Positions 42,274 through 54,673 of a stretch of DNA of 64,000 nucleotides are shown piece after piece. The stretch is from Apostichopus japonicus (lineage: Eukaryota > Echinodermata > Holothuroidea > Aspidochirotida > Stichopodidae). Both the position numbers and the translations under genes were made by a program. The first letter of the stretch is position 1, and every line of letters starts with the position of its first letter. Location of the stretch: contig NC_092563.1 in assembly GCF_037975245.1 (NCBI RefSeq), forward strand, positions 7,745,501 to 7,809,500, read 5' to 3'. Under the pieces are notes generated by a model. That model did not search any database, was not told the DNA's origin, and saw only the letters and a list, made by a program, of their open reading frames with translations.

Positions 42274-42421
42274 TGTTGTATACCGATGATTATGTATGTA
42301 AAAGGCTAAAGCGCCCTCTATGTGATTGACCGATAAGATGACTGAGAACGGTTAATAAATACGGCCAAGAACCGGCCTTAATCGTAGCCATCCGTCTCGT
42401 CCATTTATTACCTACATAACA
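42274..42421 (+). repeat. Ty3 3' LTR
   Basis: It pairs with the 5' LTR at 37759-37906 (two differences) and is preceded by the polypurine tract. Confidence 0.92.
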
Positions 42422-42687
42422 ACGTGGTTGCGCTCCTGTTCACCAAACGCATATATCTTCCTTCATTGCAATCACATAGAAACCATCATAAGTCAAGATG
42501 GTCACTGAATGTTTTTTAAATCGATTATAGAAATAAGCAACCTACCTTCCTTTTCTTGCTATTTGGTACATTGTGGGCAGGCCTTACTCATCGGCAACGA
42601 CAAGAACGAAGGTCTTCCTTCAGTTTGAGATTCTGATCTTCAATCTCCTGATAACTCCTGCAATAAAGGATAAAATAACGTCAAGAT

Positions 42688-43046
42688 CAGGGGCGTCGGA
42701 AGCTTTTTTGGATTGGTACGGCAGAACAGAGTGTGGCCATTTATCACAATTATCGGGGGGACATTTGGTAGGTCAAACTACGCTACGCGCCACCATGGTT
42801 GGCGCGTAGCGTAATGGAGAAAATTTTGAAAAATGCCTCCCAGATTGCAGGAAATGGCACTTCCCGAGCTTGAAAACAAGACCCCTGCCATGCCAGAGTA
42901 GTCACATTTAGCCTACTTGCCGTCATCATTATTGAAAATTATTGAAAAATATACCTCCCAGATTATTTTTTGCCATTTTTTTTCTTAGTCCTACTTTTTT
43001 TTTCTTTTTTTTTGCGCCGTGAATATTGGTCCGGACCTGCCGTACC
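42688..43046. mobile_element. hAT-type element fragment (copy B)
   Basis: This is the counterpart of 666-1035. It has the same CAGGGGCGTCGG end and the same GGTACGGCAG/CTGCCGTACC inner pair. Here the GTCCGGC-TTTC-GCCGGAC hairpin of copy A is collapsed to GTCCGGAC (43029-43036). Confidence 0.6.
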
Positions 43047-44779
43047 GGCTGAAGATGAGAGTCGACTTAAACCCAACCATCATCTTTGGCTTATATCACG
43101 GAGATCTTGGTGAAGAACAACTCCGAAACGGCTAAGAAAATAGACAAATATTTGGGGAGAGGGGAGGGGGTAGGGGGCTTGGCACAGCTACCGGTCCGAG
43201 TCCTTGATAAACGACTGATAATCCTACAACACATGTGTCTCTTATTAATGTGTCGTAAAGTACTTACTTTAACAAAGAGCTAACATCTGAGGCCAATGTA
43301 TCAAACACTGAATCAATCTCTCGTCCAGCCTGGCGATTTTTGGAGTCTTTACAGAAGCCAAGTAATTCTGTAAAGGAAATTTAAAGGTTATTTTCGAACG
43401 ATAAAGTAAAATAAAGCCATTGTCGTATCATGCTGTAGTTCTTTATTCATTGGCCTATAAACTGGAGAGTTTTACAATTCAAAAGTATGTATTAACACCA
43501 CCTTGCCTTTAGACCGAATTGAAGACCAAACTTATAGTCTAAATAAGTCTCTGAATGCATCATTTGGCGTGTAAACTTTGAAATTTTCTTCTTGGGTAGC
43601 AGACCCCCTCCCCCACTCATCCCCACCTATGTGGGCATTGTATTCAACGAACCCACAGCCATAGCTCTTAATTCGTAAGATTCCCGCCTACAAAATAAGA
43701 ACAGGCTAAAACTGCATGGTTGCAAGTACAAGGTGAGCATGCTCACATCGATCATGTTAGAGAAACTACGTTACTTTACCAAGGAGCAACACTATTGGCC
43801 CACGACTTCTACGCCAGCTTACAGTAGATGTACCTTAGCCTTAAATCAACTTTGTATATAAGAATCGGGCGGATGCTATTATAGTTATTAACTAACAATT
43901 GCACGTTGTTTGTAGTTTTGTTTTTATATGTGGGCAGGCAGAAAGTCTTTGCGCACTGTTTGATTGGTAGAATCAGTTTAAAACAGTTTATTGGAAACAA
44001 AAGAGGCTATTCACAAAGTGATATATACTTTCCAGCCAAGCGAAGCAAATCAAAAGAAATTTTTTGATTCATTCTGATGATGTTTTAATTAAAACCCGAA
44101 GATTTCAAGAAGCTTTCGAAAGTACGTGTGTAACACTCGTATAGCAAAACGCGTATAATACTGTGTTATTAATGTGAATGTTGTTGTTGTCATTGTTAAG
44201 GTACACAAGCTTTATTTCGTCACATGTGTAAATAAGTGTTTTTGTGCGCATACGATGCATTTGAACGCGCGCAAATATCCACATAGTGTTACATGGATAT
44301 ATGGATGCTGATTTGTACGTGTTGCGTCTAGAAACCACCTGCGTGATGCGTAAACAGAGATTGTTTGCGCTACAACAGATCTGAGTGTACACACATGGAG
44401 CTGCCGTTGTACAGGGTAGGCTAAAGCAGACATAATGAAGTGCGCCCGTCTCCTTCGTCGCTTAGCATTTATATATAGCGCCCGATTTTGTATCGCGCTG
44501 TAACATATCTCAAGGTAAATCTAACATGCGCATCAGTTGATTGGTAACCATACGCGGCTTCTGCAAACACATATATCACTATAGATGTACTTATGTGGAG
44601 TTATCGGGTGGCAACAATATAGTTAGCCCGAACAAATTGAAAGCAATGCGACATTCAAGAAGAAAATTTGAAATTTTCGACATGCAACTTTTCAAATTTA
44701 ACAACTTACATTAAAACGTCAAAGTAAGTTGAGAAAGTTACAGATAAAAAAATAGAAAAATGGACCCCCTACGCCCCTC
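43047..44779. other. Non-coding, counterpart of 1036-2768
   Basis: No gene is seen. Substitutions and single-base indels relative to copy A fall in and out of the short open frames without preserving them. Confidence 0.6.
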
Positions 44780-46738
44780 CCTTAAGGGATTTTTACCCAC
44801 ATTGTTTTTCGGTTGACTAGGACCCTCAGCTGTAACAATCTACTTGTTTGCCATTAAATTAGTGGTGGGTGTAGCCACCAGGGCTGTTGCCATGGCAGCA
44901 ATATAAAAATTGAAAAAAAATCATATCTTTGGGAGTATACAACATAAAAATACAATCTAAGTGTTTAGTTACATCAATTGTAAAGTGCCTGGTTGATTGT
45001 AATCAAGATCTGAGTCAGTTAAGGTTTTTATTGTGCCCAATCAGGACCGTGCGGACAACGCTTCTAAATAATGTGGGGGAATTTAAGATAATACATATAA
45101 TTGTAACTAAACAACATGAAAACACAATCAATGTGTCTTTGGTATATATATTTCAGACTTTCTGGTTGGTTGATATCAAGACCGTTGCCATGGCAACACT
45201 AGGCTGCCTAAATTTGAGTTTGAAATGGACTTTGATAACAAAAATGTTTGACAACATAGAAACACAATCTAAGTGTTAAGGTATATATAGATTTAGGGCT
45301 GCCTGGTAGATTAGATCAAGATCATTATCATTGCAGATCAAGCTCATACTCAATAAAGACCATTTTCATGGCAACACTATGCTGACAGAAATGTAATTCG
45401 AATTTGAGAAGAAAATATCATGTCTTTGCTCAAATATACAGTTAACCATTGGTAAATTTACATTTTGTTCCATGATTTGAATTTTTCATCATGCTCAAGG
45501 GCGGCGGAAGCACTTCCAATCTGGGGGGGCACCAACGTCGAAGGGCACTTAGCAGAAATTCGATTGGACTGATGCAGCCTGATATTTAGTACCCTTTATA
45601 ACTCTTATTGTATTATCTTATTTGCGTATACACATCACTCCATCAACGCCACCACCCCCCCCCCCTCTCAAGGAAACAATGCATATTAGCACTGCAATAT
45701 CTAATGTGCACATTGGGAAACAAGGAAAAAGACAAAATGAGGTGAAATCATTATAAAGTCCAAGTCCCTGCACACGCGATCGATACATGCATGAAAGCAA
45801 ATGAAATATGTCAAAATACTGAAAGAAAAATCATTTTCTATGTGTTTTTCAATGGTTAAACTGATATTATTATGATCATTATTATTGTAACGACTTTCCC
45901 AATAATTCTAACCAATTTGGAAGGGTTATAACATGGCAAATGATTGTATGTTATTGGCATGCGATGTAATAACCAACGCATGCCTATATGATATGCATAC
46001 TGCCATGTTGAACGCGCGCATAGCGCGCGAAAAATGTTGGTAATATTTTTCGGGCAAGTCGTTACAGCCTCCCCAATTCAAATTGGGCTCCTACGCCTGT
46101 GGTAGTAACATTTAAAAATTCCTGAAATATTTCATTCGACGTGGGTTTCGCTTTGTTAACTCTTTTTTTATTTAGAAATTTTTTGGTAGAAAAAGGGCAC
46201 ATTTTTAACCTGAGGAAAAGTGGGGGGGCACGTGCCCCCTGTGCCCCCCCCCCCGGTTCCGCCGCCCTTGATCATGCTGTTACCATGGCAACAGCCCTAT
46301 TAAGATATGACAGTGACCTTACATGATCCAGATCTTGACTGCAATCAACCGGGCAATGCCAAATCAATGTAAAAAAGACAGCTCTTTTGTATTTTTTGGT
46401 ATATGTATATTATATGATATTTTTCTCAAATTCCAAATTTCATCATGGCTATTTCCATGGTAACAGCCCTAATTAGGGATGACTTTGACTTTCCTGATTG
46501 TGATTGGTTTCACCAGGGCAGCTTCAAATATATATACTTAGTGACTAACGTTGTGCTTTTAGGTTATTTTATTACAAAGATATGACATATTCTCAAATTC
46601 CAAGTTTTAATGAATGTATTTCCATGGCAACAGCGCTGACGGCCACCCCAACCATTAATTTAATGGCAAACAAGCAGATTGTGATAGCTGAGGGTCCAAG
46701 CTAACCGAAAAACATGGTGGGGTGAAAATCCCTAAGGG
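44780..46738. mobile_element. 2-kb foldback element with RFX-like palindromes (copy B)
   Basis: This is the counterpart of 2769-4759, with the same inverted arms and nested element. The right arm has a single GGGGTGAAAATCCCTAAGGG, whereas copy A has a tandem pair. Confidence 0.8.
45496..46270. mobile_element. hAT-type non-autonomous element nested in the foldback element (copy B)
   Basis: The CAAGGGCGGCGG inverted ends and the ATCATGCT duplication on both sides match copy A. The inner G run near the left end is shorter (7) and the C run near the right end longer than in copy A. Confidence 0.85.
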
Positions 46739-47639
46739 ATTCGCTTTTCTTTCTCTTTTTCTTTCTTGGTGGGTCTTTCGCTGCGTTGCCCTTGTTCGTG
46801 CTTCTGCATCAGTCCTCGCTTTGCTACCGTCCTTTTAACTCTCCTTTTCTCACGTTATTTTTGATGACAAGATATATTTGCGCCAAACTGTATAAAGTGA
46901 GCGTGACGCATTTGCGAGTTACCCAATGGTAATACCAGTTCCTAATACAGGACGATACCATGGTTACGTACGGTTACCCAATTTACCTAGCTACGTTTAT
47001 ACCTTTCATGCTTAAACCTGATTTTTGTTTATGTCACGCCTATTTCACTGACAAAACATCTTTTGTTTATCCCCTCATTATGGAACTATACTTATAGCAT
47101 ATATCTTACAGTTCACATGATTTAATGCAGCTGTGTCAACTGATAGGCTACTGATTTGCTAGATTCCACTACAAGAGAATGTACAAACACAAATAAATGG
47201 AACACTGTCACGAACGACTTTATTCATTGTACGTGTATTCAGTATATGCTGGTCAGGGTGATAAGTAGGTCACTCGTCGTGACTGACAACTTGTGCGTTT
47301 TTTCTCGAAGCGACCAGAAATGATGGCGCTATTCGGTATTAGCGATCAGAGCCGTATATAGAGAGAGTTTGGCCAACCATGTAACCGATTTGGATTGGTC
47401 GAGAGGGAAAACGCCCACACAGGGTGGTAAAATAGGTCCACTTGAAAACTTTTTAGCAAGCGACACGCATACTCACAGTGTATAGACTATCGTTTGTGTA
47501 CACGAAAAAGTACGAAATTATGAAAGAAATGGTGCTGGGGATGCTGCAATCGGTCAGAACATGGATATTGTTGTTTGATTTTCCGACTGACCATAAAAGA
47601 AGAGGAATTTTTTGGAAGTAGGAAGAACAAGATGGAGAT

Positions 47640-48330
47640 CTAATGAAAAAAGTCTGTGTAGCCTAGGCCCATACTAGCCATAGGCCCTAGTGTGATACGA
47701 GTAATGTACAAGCAATGCGAGAATTTTACGTTCAGACTGGTTTCTGTAATTACATGCATGGCTATTCTCTCTCGTTTTACGATCCACAAATTCGATTTCA
47801 TTATGCCAGCTCTTCTAATCATAGGCATGGCAGTTTCAGTCGCACATATAGTTATCCTAATTCCTAGTTATTGTATGCCTAGGCTATGCCTAGCCTAAAA
47901 AAGTATCACTTTTAGTTTAATTTAAAGGGGGGGCTAGCCTCTAGGCATCACGTAAAGCCCTAATCCTTAGTTAAGCCCGAAGCATAAGTTAAGCCTGGGC
48001 TTAGTTAGACCTGGACCATTCTTGCTATTACTACAACTGTTATAGCACATTACATAATATGGCACAGTATAAGGCCCAATTAAACTAGGTCTATGGAAAA
48101 CAAAGTAGCCTAGGCCTAAACTAGTTAGGCTAGGTCTATACTCATTGGCAACTTGTGGGTTGTGTACACATACAGGCCTAATTATATAGACCCTTTTAGT
48201 ATGCCATAAACAAGTGCCCAAATGGTTAAATGATCTTGGTTTGTGTTAATTGTCAGCATTGGCCTAGCCTTTTTAGGCTAACATGAATTCAGCCTAATAT
48301 TTTCTTCTTCAAAAGTATAGCCTAGGCCTT
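47640..48330. repeat. TAGGCCTA/AGCCTAGG-rich stretch inside the P-like element
   Basis: Many overlapping forms of TAGCCTAGGC, AGGCCTA and TAGGCTAG occur within 700 bases, on both strands since the core is palindromic. The same hexamer (AGGCCTA) also occurs sparsely near 16600-16760. Confidence 0.7.
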
Positions 48331-49562
48331 GGTTTAATTTGGATGCAGTCAACTATCATTTATCAAAGTTGCATCAGTACCTCCTTATTCCCTTAATTGA
48401 CACCCACATTGACGATTGAAGTTAAAAAAGATCTTTTTAAATTATCTTTAGACAGTAAATTTTAATTCCCTGAATTTTAGGACTTTTTTTACAAATCAAA
48501 GGTGACATGTGCTCTGAAGAAAAACTCCTAACATAAAAAGCCACAGTTAGCAGACTGTGATAAAGACAAACCTGGTGAGTGACTACTAGACTGAAATCCA
48601 GTTCCTGCAACCACAGCAATAAAGTCTTTGTTTTAATCAATGCACTTGTGTGTTTGAAACTTTCAAATGGACACTCAATGGCAGTTGGTTAAGATATAAG
48701 GTTTTACCTTCATCATGGAGAGTTGAAGGAAATCTGCCTCATCATCTGAATAATGGACTCAAGGATAGCAACAAATCATGATTGGATAATGATTTTGAGC
48801 AAGTAAATATCTGGCAATTTGAAAGTTTGTATTATTTTTTTACATATTATTTAAGCTGTTTAGCTCACACACAAGCAAATGATCAAGTGACAACAACCGA
48901 TGCAGTATATTTAAAGGTATTGAAGACTTGCCCTAAACCGCACGCCGCGCTCTGAAAAAGTTTGCTTTCCGTTGCTTGCAAGTGAAGTTTTTTTTGTGTC
49001 GCTACAAAATGCAGACAGTAATGAAACCTGATACCTTGTTATCTTCTATCTAGACCTGAGATGTCCACGCTGCTATGTGCACTGTGTTGTGGGTATTGAC
49101 TGTGATGTTTGTATTGACTGTACACTAATGTCTATTTACAGATGGTAGCAAGCAGTGTGTGTATTTTCTGGGATCAATGGTGGTGTCTAACACTTCTGTT
49201 ACACCGCATTCGAAACTAGGTCCGATAACCGGCATGAGACGTTTCTTTGTGCGGGAGTCTCCACACCCTTTAAGGAGAAGTATTTATATCCCATTAATAG
49301 AGAAAGAATTATGTTTCAATTGGTAGCATGCAACTTAAAATTTTGCAAACATTAGATACAATCAAACAATAACAAGGTTCATTTACAAGGTAATCTACTG
49401 CCCTTTATTTCACATTAGTCTGTCACATCAGAAGGTCACAGCTTTCAATAATTATACAAACAAATTCTCTTGATGGGTGCTTCGTTAGATTCCTGCAATT
49501 TTCAAGTTTATCAATGTAATAAGTTCTGAATGTGGCAATGTGGAGAAGCTTTGGGATAATCT

Positions 49563-50113
49563 GTGGATAAGACTGCCAGACTATCAACAAGATTCCACAT
49601 CCATGCAACTCCAACTGCTTCCTTCACCTCCTTGCAGATGTACCACATGTCCAAAAAAAAGGCAGCATTGGTTAATGTAATTAAAATCTGGCTTCCTCCT
49701 GAGCTGGCAAATACACATGAATTGTCAAGTACAGAGGTCAGTGTGAAACCACTGAAAGATCTTCTCAGCTTTCAAGAAAACAAAGACTTGAAGCCAAATT
49801 GACAGAGGCCACACTGATACCATTCCACTCTCATAAGATGAAGGTATCACACACACTTCATTTTGCTTCTGCGATGCAGTGCCTGGTAGACTGTGAGGGT
49901 CACCCAATGGATGTTTTAACAACTGCCTGGTTTATAGAGCTCTGCAACAGATAATTCATCCTAATGTCTCGTCGTCATCCTGTCATGGCCTTGAGCAAGT
50001 TGAACCCACTTCAACACAAAGCAGCTATTGAATTCTTGTCTAGGTACTGTCAAATCCACATCACCATCATTGCTGGTTCCAGCTACGCTGACCATGATAA
50101 AAGAGTACAATGA
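49563..50113 (+). pseudogene. Broken P-type transposase fragments
   Basis: Two reading frames carry the similarity in sequence. The first (to the stop at 49800-49802) includes KKKAALVNVIKIWL and SVKPLKDLLSFQENKDLKPN. The second (49804 onward) includes FHSHKMKVSHTLHFASAMQC, then TTAWFIELCNR, one stop, and then SRRHPVMALSKLNPLQHKAA. Order and spacing match the middle of the P/THAP9 transposase (LQE..GL, KMKV..A, TAxFI..N..F). The similarity is judged by eye. The frame is disrupted at about 49800 and at the stop near 49953, so the protein cannot be made from this copy unless introns are involved. Confidence 0.5.
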
Positions 50114-52425
50114 GGGTTTTTTAATTCACCCAACAGAGCTTGCATTCCAGTACCTTTGGGAAGCTGAAAAGATATTCAGAAATTGATATATATGAGTGTG
50201 TTTGTATGCATGCATATGTGTGATTTTCTTGCTTTACAGAACAGCTCCATTTTGATAAGCTATGTAACGTGGAAACCTGCCAATCATATGTTTGAAATAG
50301 GACAGGCTGAAACGATTCTTAAATGGAAAGCTTAACGACTTCTTGCATTTTTATACATCACTGTTCAGGTAAGGCCAGTAAGGGCAGTATGAAGAATAAG
50401 TAACAATTAATAATTATCATTATGGCCATTTGCTGTCTGCATAATAACAAACTGAATGATGTCATCAGCCCTGTGCTCAGTTGACAACACTGACAAGTAG
50501 GCACACTATGTCAGTGTGATCCATGAAACCTTATTAAGGACATGACCTTATAGTATATATGTTAATGGAAAATACATAAGCTACAACATACACCAGTCTT
50601 CAGTTGTTGCAGGTTTTTTTTTTCTCGACAGACCCATTCAATCTGTTGCACCTACTATAGCCTAGTACTACATTCCTGAGAAATTAACACCACAATATCA
50701 GTCTTGGGTTTGCCCACAGACTCCCAACTATTGCTAACTCCTACACTCAAGTATATAGTTTAGTTTAGTAGAAAACAAGACCAGGAGAGACATTCAAGTC
50801 CCCATTAAGGACCCTAAGGCTATATGAGAGGAATAAAACCGAGGCCATCAAATGTCATACCCAATTACAATGCTTAATGTACTCATCCAAAGTATTCTTA
50901 AACCCATTCACACTACATGCAATTCAACCTTCTCAGGCAAACCATTCCATCCATTCACAACCCTTGTATAAGTTGTATTAGACTTTAGAGAAAAAGTTAT
51001 GCCGAATATTAATCCTACTATGTAACTTCTGGAGTTTAATACAATGACCTCTGGTACAACTACTTTTTGGCAAACCTGAAAAGATCAGTGAAGTTGTCAT
51101 TTTATGTGTAGGCCTACTTAATTTAATTGAAGGATCTATTAATGTAGGCCTGATGCTATAGTTGTGCGTCTGTAATCTAGCCTAGCCAGGACTGTGATGT
51201 GTGCTTTTCGTTTGTATGACTAAAGTAGGACTAGTAGTATGAGGCGTAAAATAAAACAAGTGTAATGACAGGTTTTCAGCTAGTTTTCTATGCATTTCAG
51301 GTGTGAAGATAAACGTAAATGTCATTAACTAACGCATACTCTAATTCATTACCTGATATCCATTTTGTTCCTCGTATGCCTGTCAAAATCTGACATTCTG
51401 AGTCGCTTCGTTTGTTCGCAACGAGCACAGTGTGCAAAGCTGCTATATATTGTGTGTGGTGTTTTTCGTGTTTCGCGCAACTGGTAACGACAACTGGACC
51501 TATTTTGATGCCCATGGTTTGCGTGTGACGTCACAAATCGCCAGTTGGCCAAACTCTCTCTATATACGGCTCTGTTAGCGATCACAAATTTCCAGAACAT
51601 ACGGGAAGATATTTTTAACAGGTGACCGGATATCGTCGACCAATGAACGTTGAACTATCAGTCGTATCTTCGAGACATGGATGATTCTCGATGTTTTTCC
51701 GTCAGGATTCCTGGAAAAGAACTTTCGGGAGATTAGACCCGGCTATATATAAGAAGAGATATTTTCGTTGATGAGGAGAAAAGTTTTCCGATCTATTGTG
51801 AAAAGAAATTCATCTGAGATATAAGATTAATCGAGGGGACGGACGGAGGAACCGGTGGACTGTTTGTTTATTAGATTGGTGCGTCGTTTAACCGCGACAG
51901 GCGTGACTTCGGCAGAGTTTTTCGGAGTTCACCCAGGAGGAAGCCATCCTTGGGATACAAACGTTGAGTCGAATTGGACCAGCGGGGAACGGTTTGGCTC
52001 CTGACCAAGTCACGGGATACCAGCCTACGAGGGAGAATCCCGACATCGTTGTTGGTGACGCAAGGAGGTCAGAACAGCTACGAAAGGAACCGAGAGCCGG
52101 CACGCGCCGCGTAAGATAAGTTAAGTAATCTTTTAAAAATTTAACGGCCGTATAATATTGTAAAATCTGTCTGTAATATTCCAAATTTCTAGTACCAATA
52201 ATCCTTGTACAAATCAGTAGAGATCGTATGATTGTAAATATATCGTTTTTGTTAACTTTCAGAAACCTCTCAGTAGTCTTTTGGTCCTTTGAGTTTACTT
52301 CCCTGAATCTATCTAAAATTTTATTTTTATCGGCTTTGAAGGCCAAAGGAAAAACCCGGGGTCGCAACAGAGGGGGCGCTAGAGGGTGCCATATTGTATT
52401 ATCCCACGGAAGTTGTGACAAACAC

Positions 52426-53533
52426 ACATAAAAGAAAGTAAATTTGAATCAACCGTAAATAACATGAAAAACATTTACTTGACTTTTCAATAATTCTCAA
52501 AAAGCCACTCATCGATCTCGTTGACAGAATTATATCCTCTCACTCATACGCAAAATGGGAGCAGGGACATCCAGCAGGCAAGCAGGGAGAATCCCCTGCT
52601 AGGGAGAATCCCTCAACTAGTGAGGAGGGAAACTTCGCCTGACCTTTGCCAATCGTAGTTCATGTGATTGAAAGATTGAAAACAGGTGTGCCACGGTTGT
52701 ATCATTCCCTTTTCTTTCGATCTAATGTCGTTAGTTTTAAATCCATAGAAAGAAACAAGCAGCATTATAGCCCTATTATGATTGTATAAAGTGTATTTTT
52801 TCAGAGGGAATTTCTAATAAGAATGCTTCCCTTTTAGCTTTCCTTCCATTTCATGACGGTTAGCTCTTGGGATCAACGTAATCTCTAATCCTCCGTGACT
52901 TGAAAGGAATACAAATAATGTTTCTATAGTTCTCAATATTCTCATTGGTTCTTCCTTCCTTTTGACACTTAAAACACTTTGTAACACGATGCTCTTTTTG
53001 TTGAAGATTAAATTGGTTGCATGAATAAATTTGGGTGAGGTGATGAAGTTAAAGTTAGTTAGGGGTGTCTCCGTTGGCCCATAGTCTAATTAAATATGAT
53101 GGTCCCACTCAATTTTGAATGTTCTTAATAATAAGATATATTTGCGCCAAACTGTATGAAGTGAGCGTGATACATTTGCTTGTTACCCAATGGCAATATT
53201 AGATCTTAATACAAGACGATACCATGGTTACGTACATAAGGTTACTCAATTTACCGAGCTACGTTTATACCGTTCATGCTTAAACCTGATTTTTGTCATG
53301 TCACGCCTATTTCAACGACACAACATCTTTGTTAAACAGAGTAAAACAGAGTTCTGGGGTGAAAGACAAATCATTTTTTGTTCTATGCCAATTATTTCAA
53401 ATCCCCACTCTATGAGGGGTGACGCAAATACCTCTTTTCAAATCAATAGGAGGGAGGAAACTTCACATTTTTATTCCGTTCGTTTATTTCTTTGTTATAG
53501 AGATCTAAGATGCAATTTTCATGGTTCAGTAAC
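52426..53533. other. Unassigned, counterpart of 6211-7318
   Basis: It is nearly identical to copy A and no gene is seen. It again holds the diverged GATATATTTGCGCCAAACTG block near 53135. Confidence 0.55.
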
Positions 53534-54673
53534 CAGGGGCGTCGTGCGAAAATAATTTTTTGGGGGGCCCGTGAGCAGGTGTTGACTATCTAAGCGGAGC
53601 GCCACCACAGGTTGGCGCGCAGCGTACAAGGGAATTTTTCGTCCAGCAGACCCCTCAGATTGCAGGAAACGGCACTTCCCGTGCCTTATGGCAGTAAGCA
53701 ACACCCCTAAAATTGATCAAAATGTCAGGCAAATATTTATTTTGGAAATATTCTCGAAGGAAGGGATCGCCATTTATTCCTCAGTTTACCAACTCCTCGT
53801 CTCCCAGAAGCGCCCAAAAATTAAGAAATCGAAACATTTTTGTGTTGGCTGATCCATGATCGCCGCCCATGCCCGTGAGAAGTGGTGACTGGGTGAATAA
53901 AAAGCTATGCCGTTTGAAAACATGGGCAGAAAAAGCGAAAGTAGCGAAACTTAAGGTAAAACGAGCGATAACGAAGTGATTATTTTCTAGGTTAATTGTG
54001 ACTGTATTTGAAATGATTATTATTATTCATTTTTTTCGAAATTTATCCTGGTGGACCTTTTAGCGAACTGATTGCATTACTTAAGAAGAAGCTCACATGG
54101 AGTCCCATAATCTCTGTTCACTACATTTATCTTAACTTTCCGAACTTTGTTACAGGCTTAGAAAACAATTATACAATTTGCAATTTTTCATGGAAAATTG
54201 ACTGACATTGGCAAAGGTAACGGGTTGCACTTACTCTGGGACTACGTATATATAAAACTGTTCAACGATGGCAGCGTTGATTGCACATTTGGTTCATTAG
54301 TTATCAACGATTAATTATTTAACTGTTTCGATTGCCTGAATATCAACAATTAACAACCATTGACCAAGCAGACAACAGAAGCCCCATTTCTCGTATAGGC
54401 CCTACAAGAAATTCAGTTGCTGAGACTGTTCTTATTCAACGTCGCTGAGTTAGGTTCCAAAATGAGTCAATGGCAGTCTGCTTGCACGCTTCCGCGCGTC
54501 TTTGAGGTGTGTGGAAAATCCGCAACGACCATCAAAGAGCAATTGACTATTTAGTCTACTTTTCAATTTCGAAAACACTTTTGTTTTAAATTATTACAAA
54601 ATTTTATGACACCTCTGACAAAATTGGGGGGGGGCCTGTGCCCCCCCGGGCCCCAATGGGCACGACGCCACTG
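53534..54673. mobile_element. hAT-type non-autonomous element (copy B)
   Basis: It has the same CAGGGGCGTCGTGC/GCACGACGCCACTG ends and TCAGTAAC duplication as 7319-8462. The inner G/C runs differ (about G9/C7 here versus G8/C12 in copy A). Confidence 0.88.

Larger units (their letters stand above)
37759..42421 (+). mobile_element. Ty3/Gypsy LTR retrotransposon, complete with both LTRs, 4663 bp
   Basis: The 148-bp LTRs (37759-37906 and 42274-42421) differ at only two sites (GAACT/GAACG and CCTAA/CCTAC), so the insertion is recent. A perfect 5-bp target duplication, ACGTG, flanks it (37754-37758 and 42422-42426). A primer-binding site candidate TGGCGACGAAG (37910-37920) lies 3 bases after the 5' LTR. 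A purine tract GAGAAGAGGAAAA (42261-42273) abuts the 3' LTR. Gag and pol lie between, with domain order protease, reverse transcriptase, RNase H, integrase, which is the Ty3/Gypsy order. No envelope-like frame is present. AGGAGTATG-like short repeats follow pol at 41970, 41991 and 42019. Confidence 0.95.
47347..51574. mobile_element. P-element/THAP9-like DNA transposon, 4228 bp, decayed, only in copy B
   Basis: It has perfect 31-bp inverted ends (starting CAGAGCCGTATATAGAGAGA, ending at GTTTGGCCAAC) and a perfect 8-bp target duplication, TTAGCGAT (47339-47346 and 51575-51582). Copy A at 5358-5365 is the empty site. A subterminal AAAATAGGTCCA is also repeated inverted near both ends. The interior encodes broken fragments like P-type transposase. 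A frame ending at 49802 contains KDLLSFQENKDLKPN. Next, about 49810-50110 contains FHSHKMKV and then TTAWFIELCNR, which resemble the LQE, KMKV and FI..N blocks of the P/THAP9 family. These fragments are split by stops and a frame change, so no intact transposase remains. The 8-bp duplication alone would also fit hAT. Confidence 0.75.
47216..52420. mobile_element. Solo LTR (copy B) split by a DNA transposon
   Basis: This is the same TGTCACG...GTGACA LTR as 5227-6205, with the same AACAC duplication (47211-47215 and 52421-52425). It is interrupted after base 131 of the LTR by the P-like element at 47347-51574. Joining the LTR parts on either side reproduces the copy A sequence. Confidence 0.88.

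Noticed and set aside
42022-42421. Duplication caused by recombination between two separate Ty3 insertions
   Set aside because: The same ACGTG flank and the same downstream DNA follow the LTR in both copies, so it is one insertion that was copied with its surroundings, not two independent insertions.
47347-51574. hAT assignment for the copy-B-specific element
   Set aside because: The 8-bp duplication and CAGAG end would fit hAT, but the internal protein fragments resemble P/THAP9 transposase more. I kept P-like as the main call with moderate confidence.
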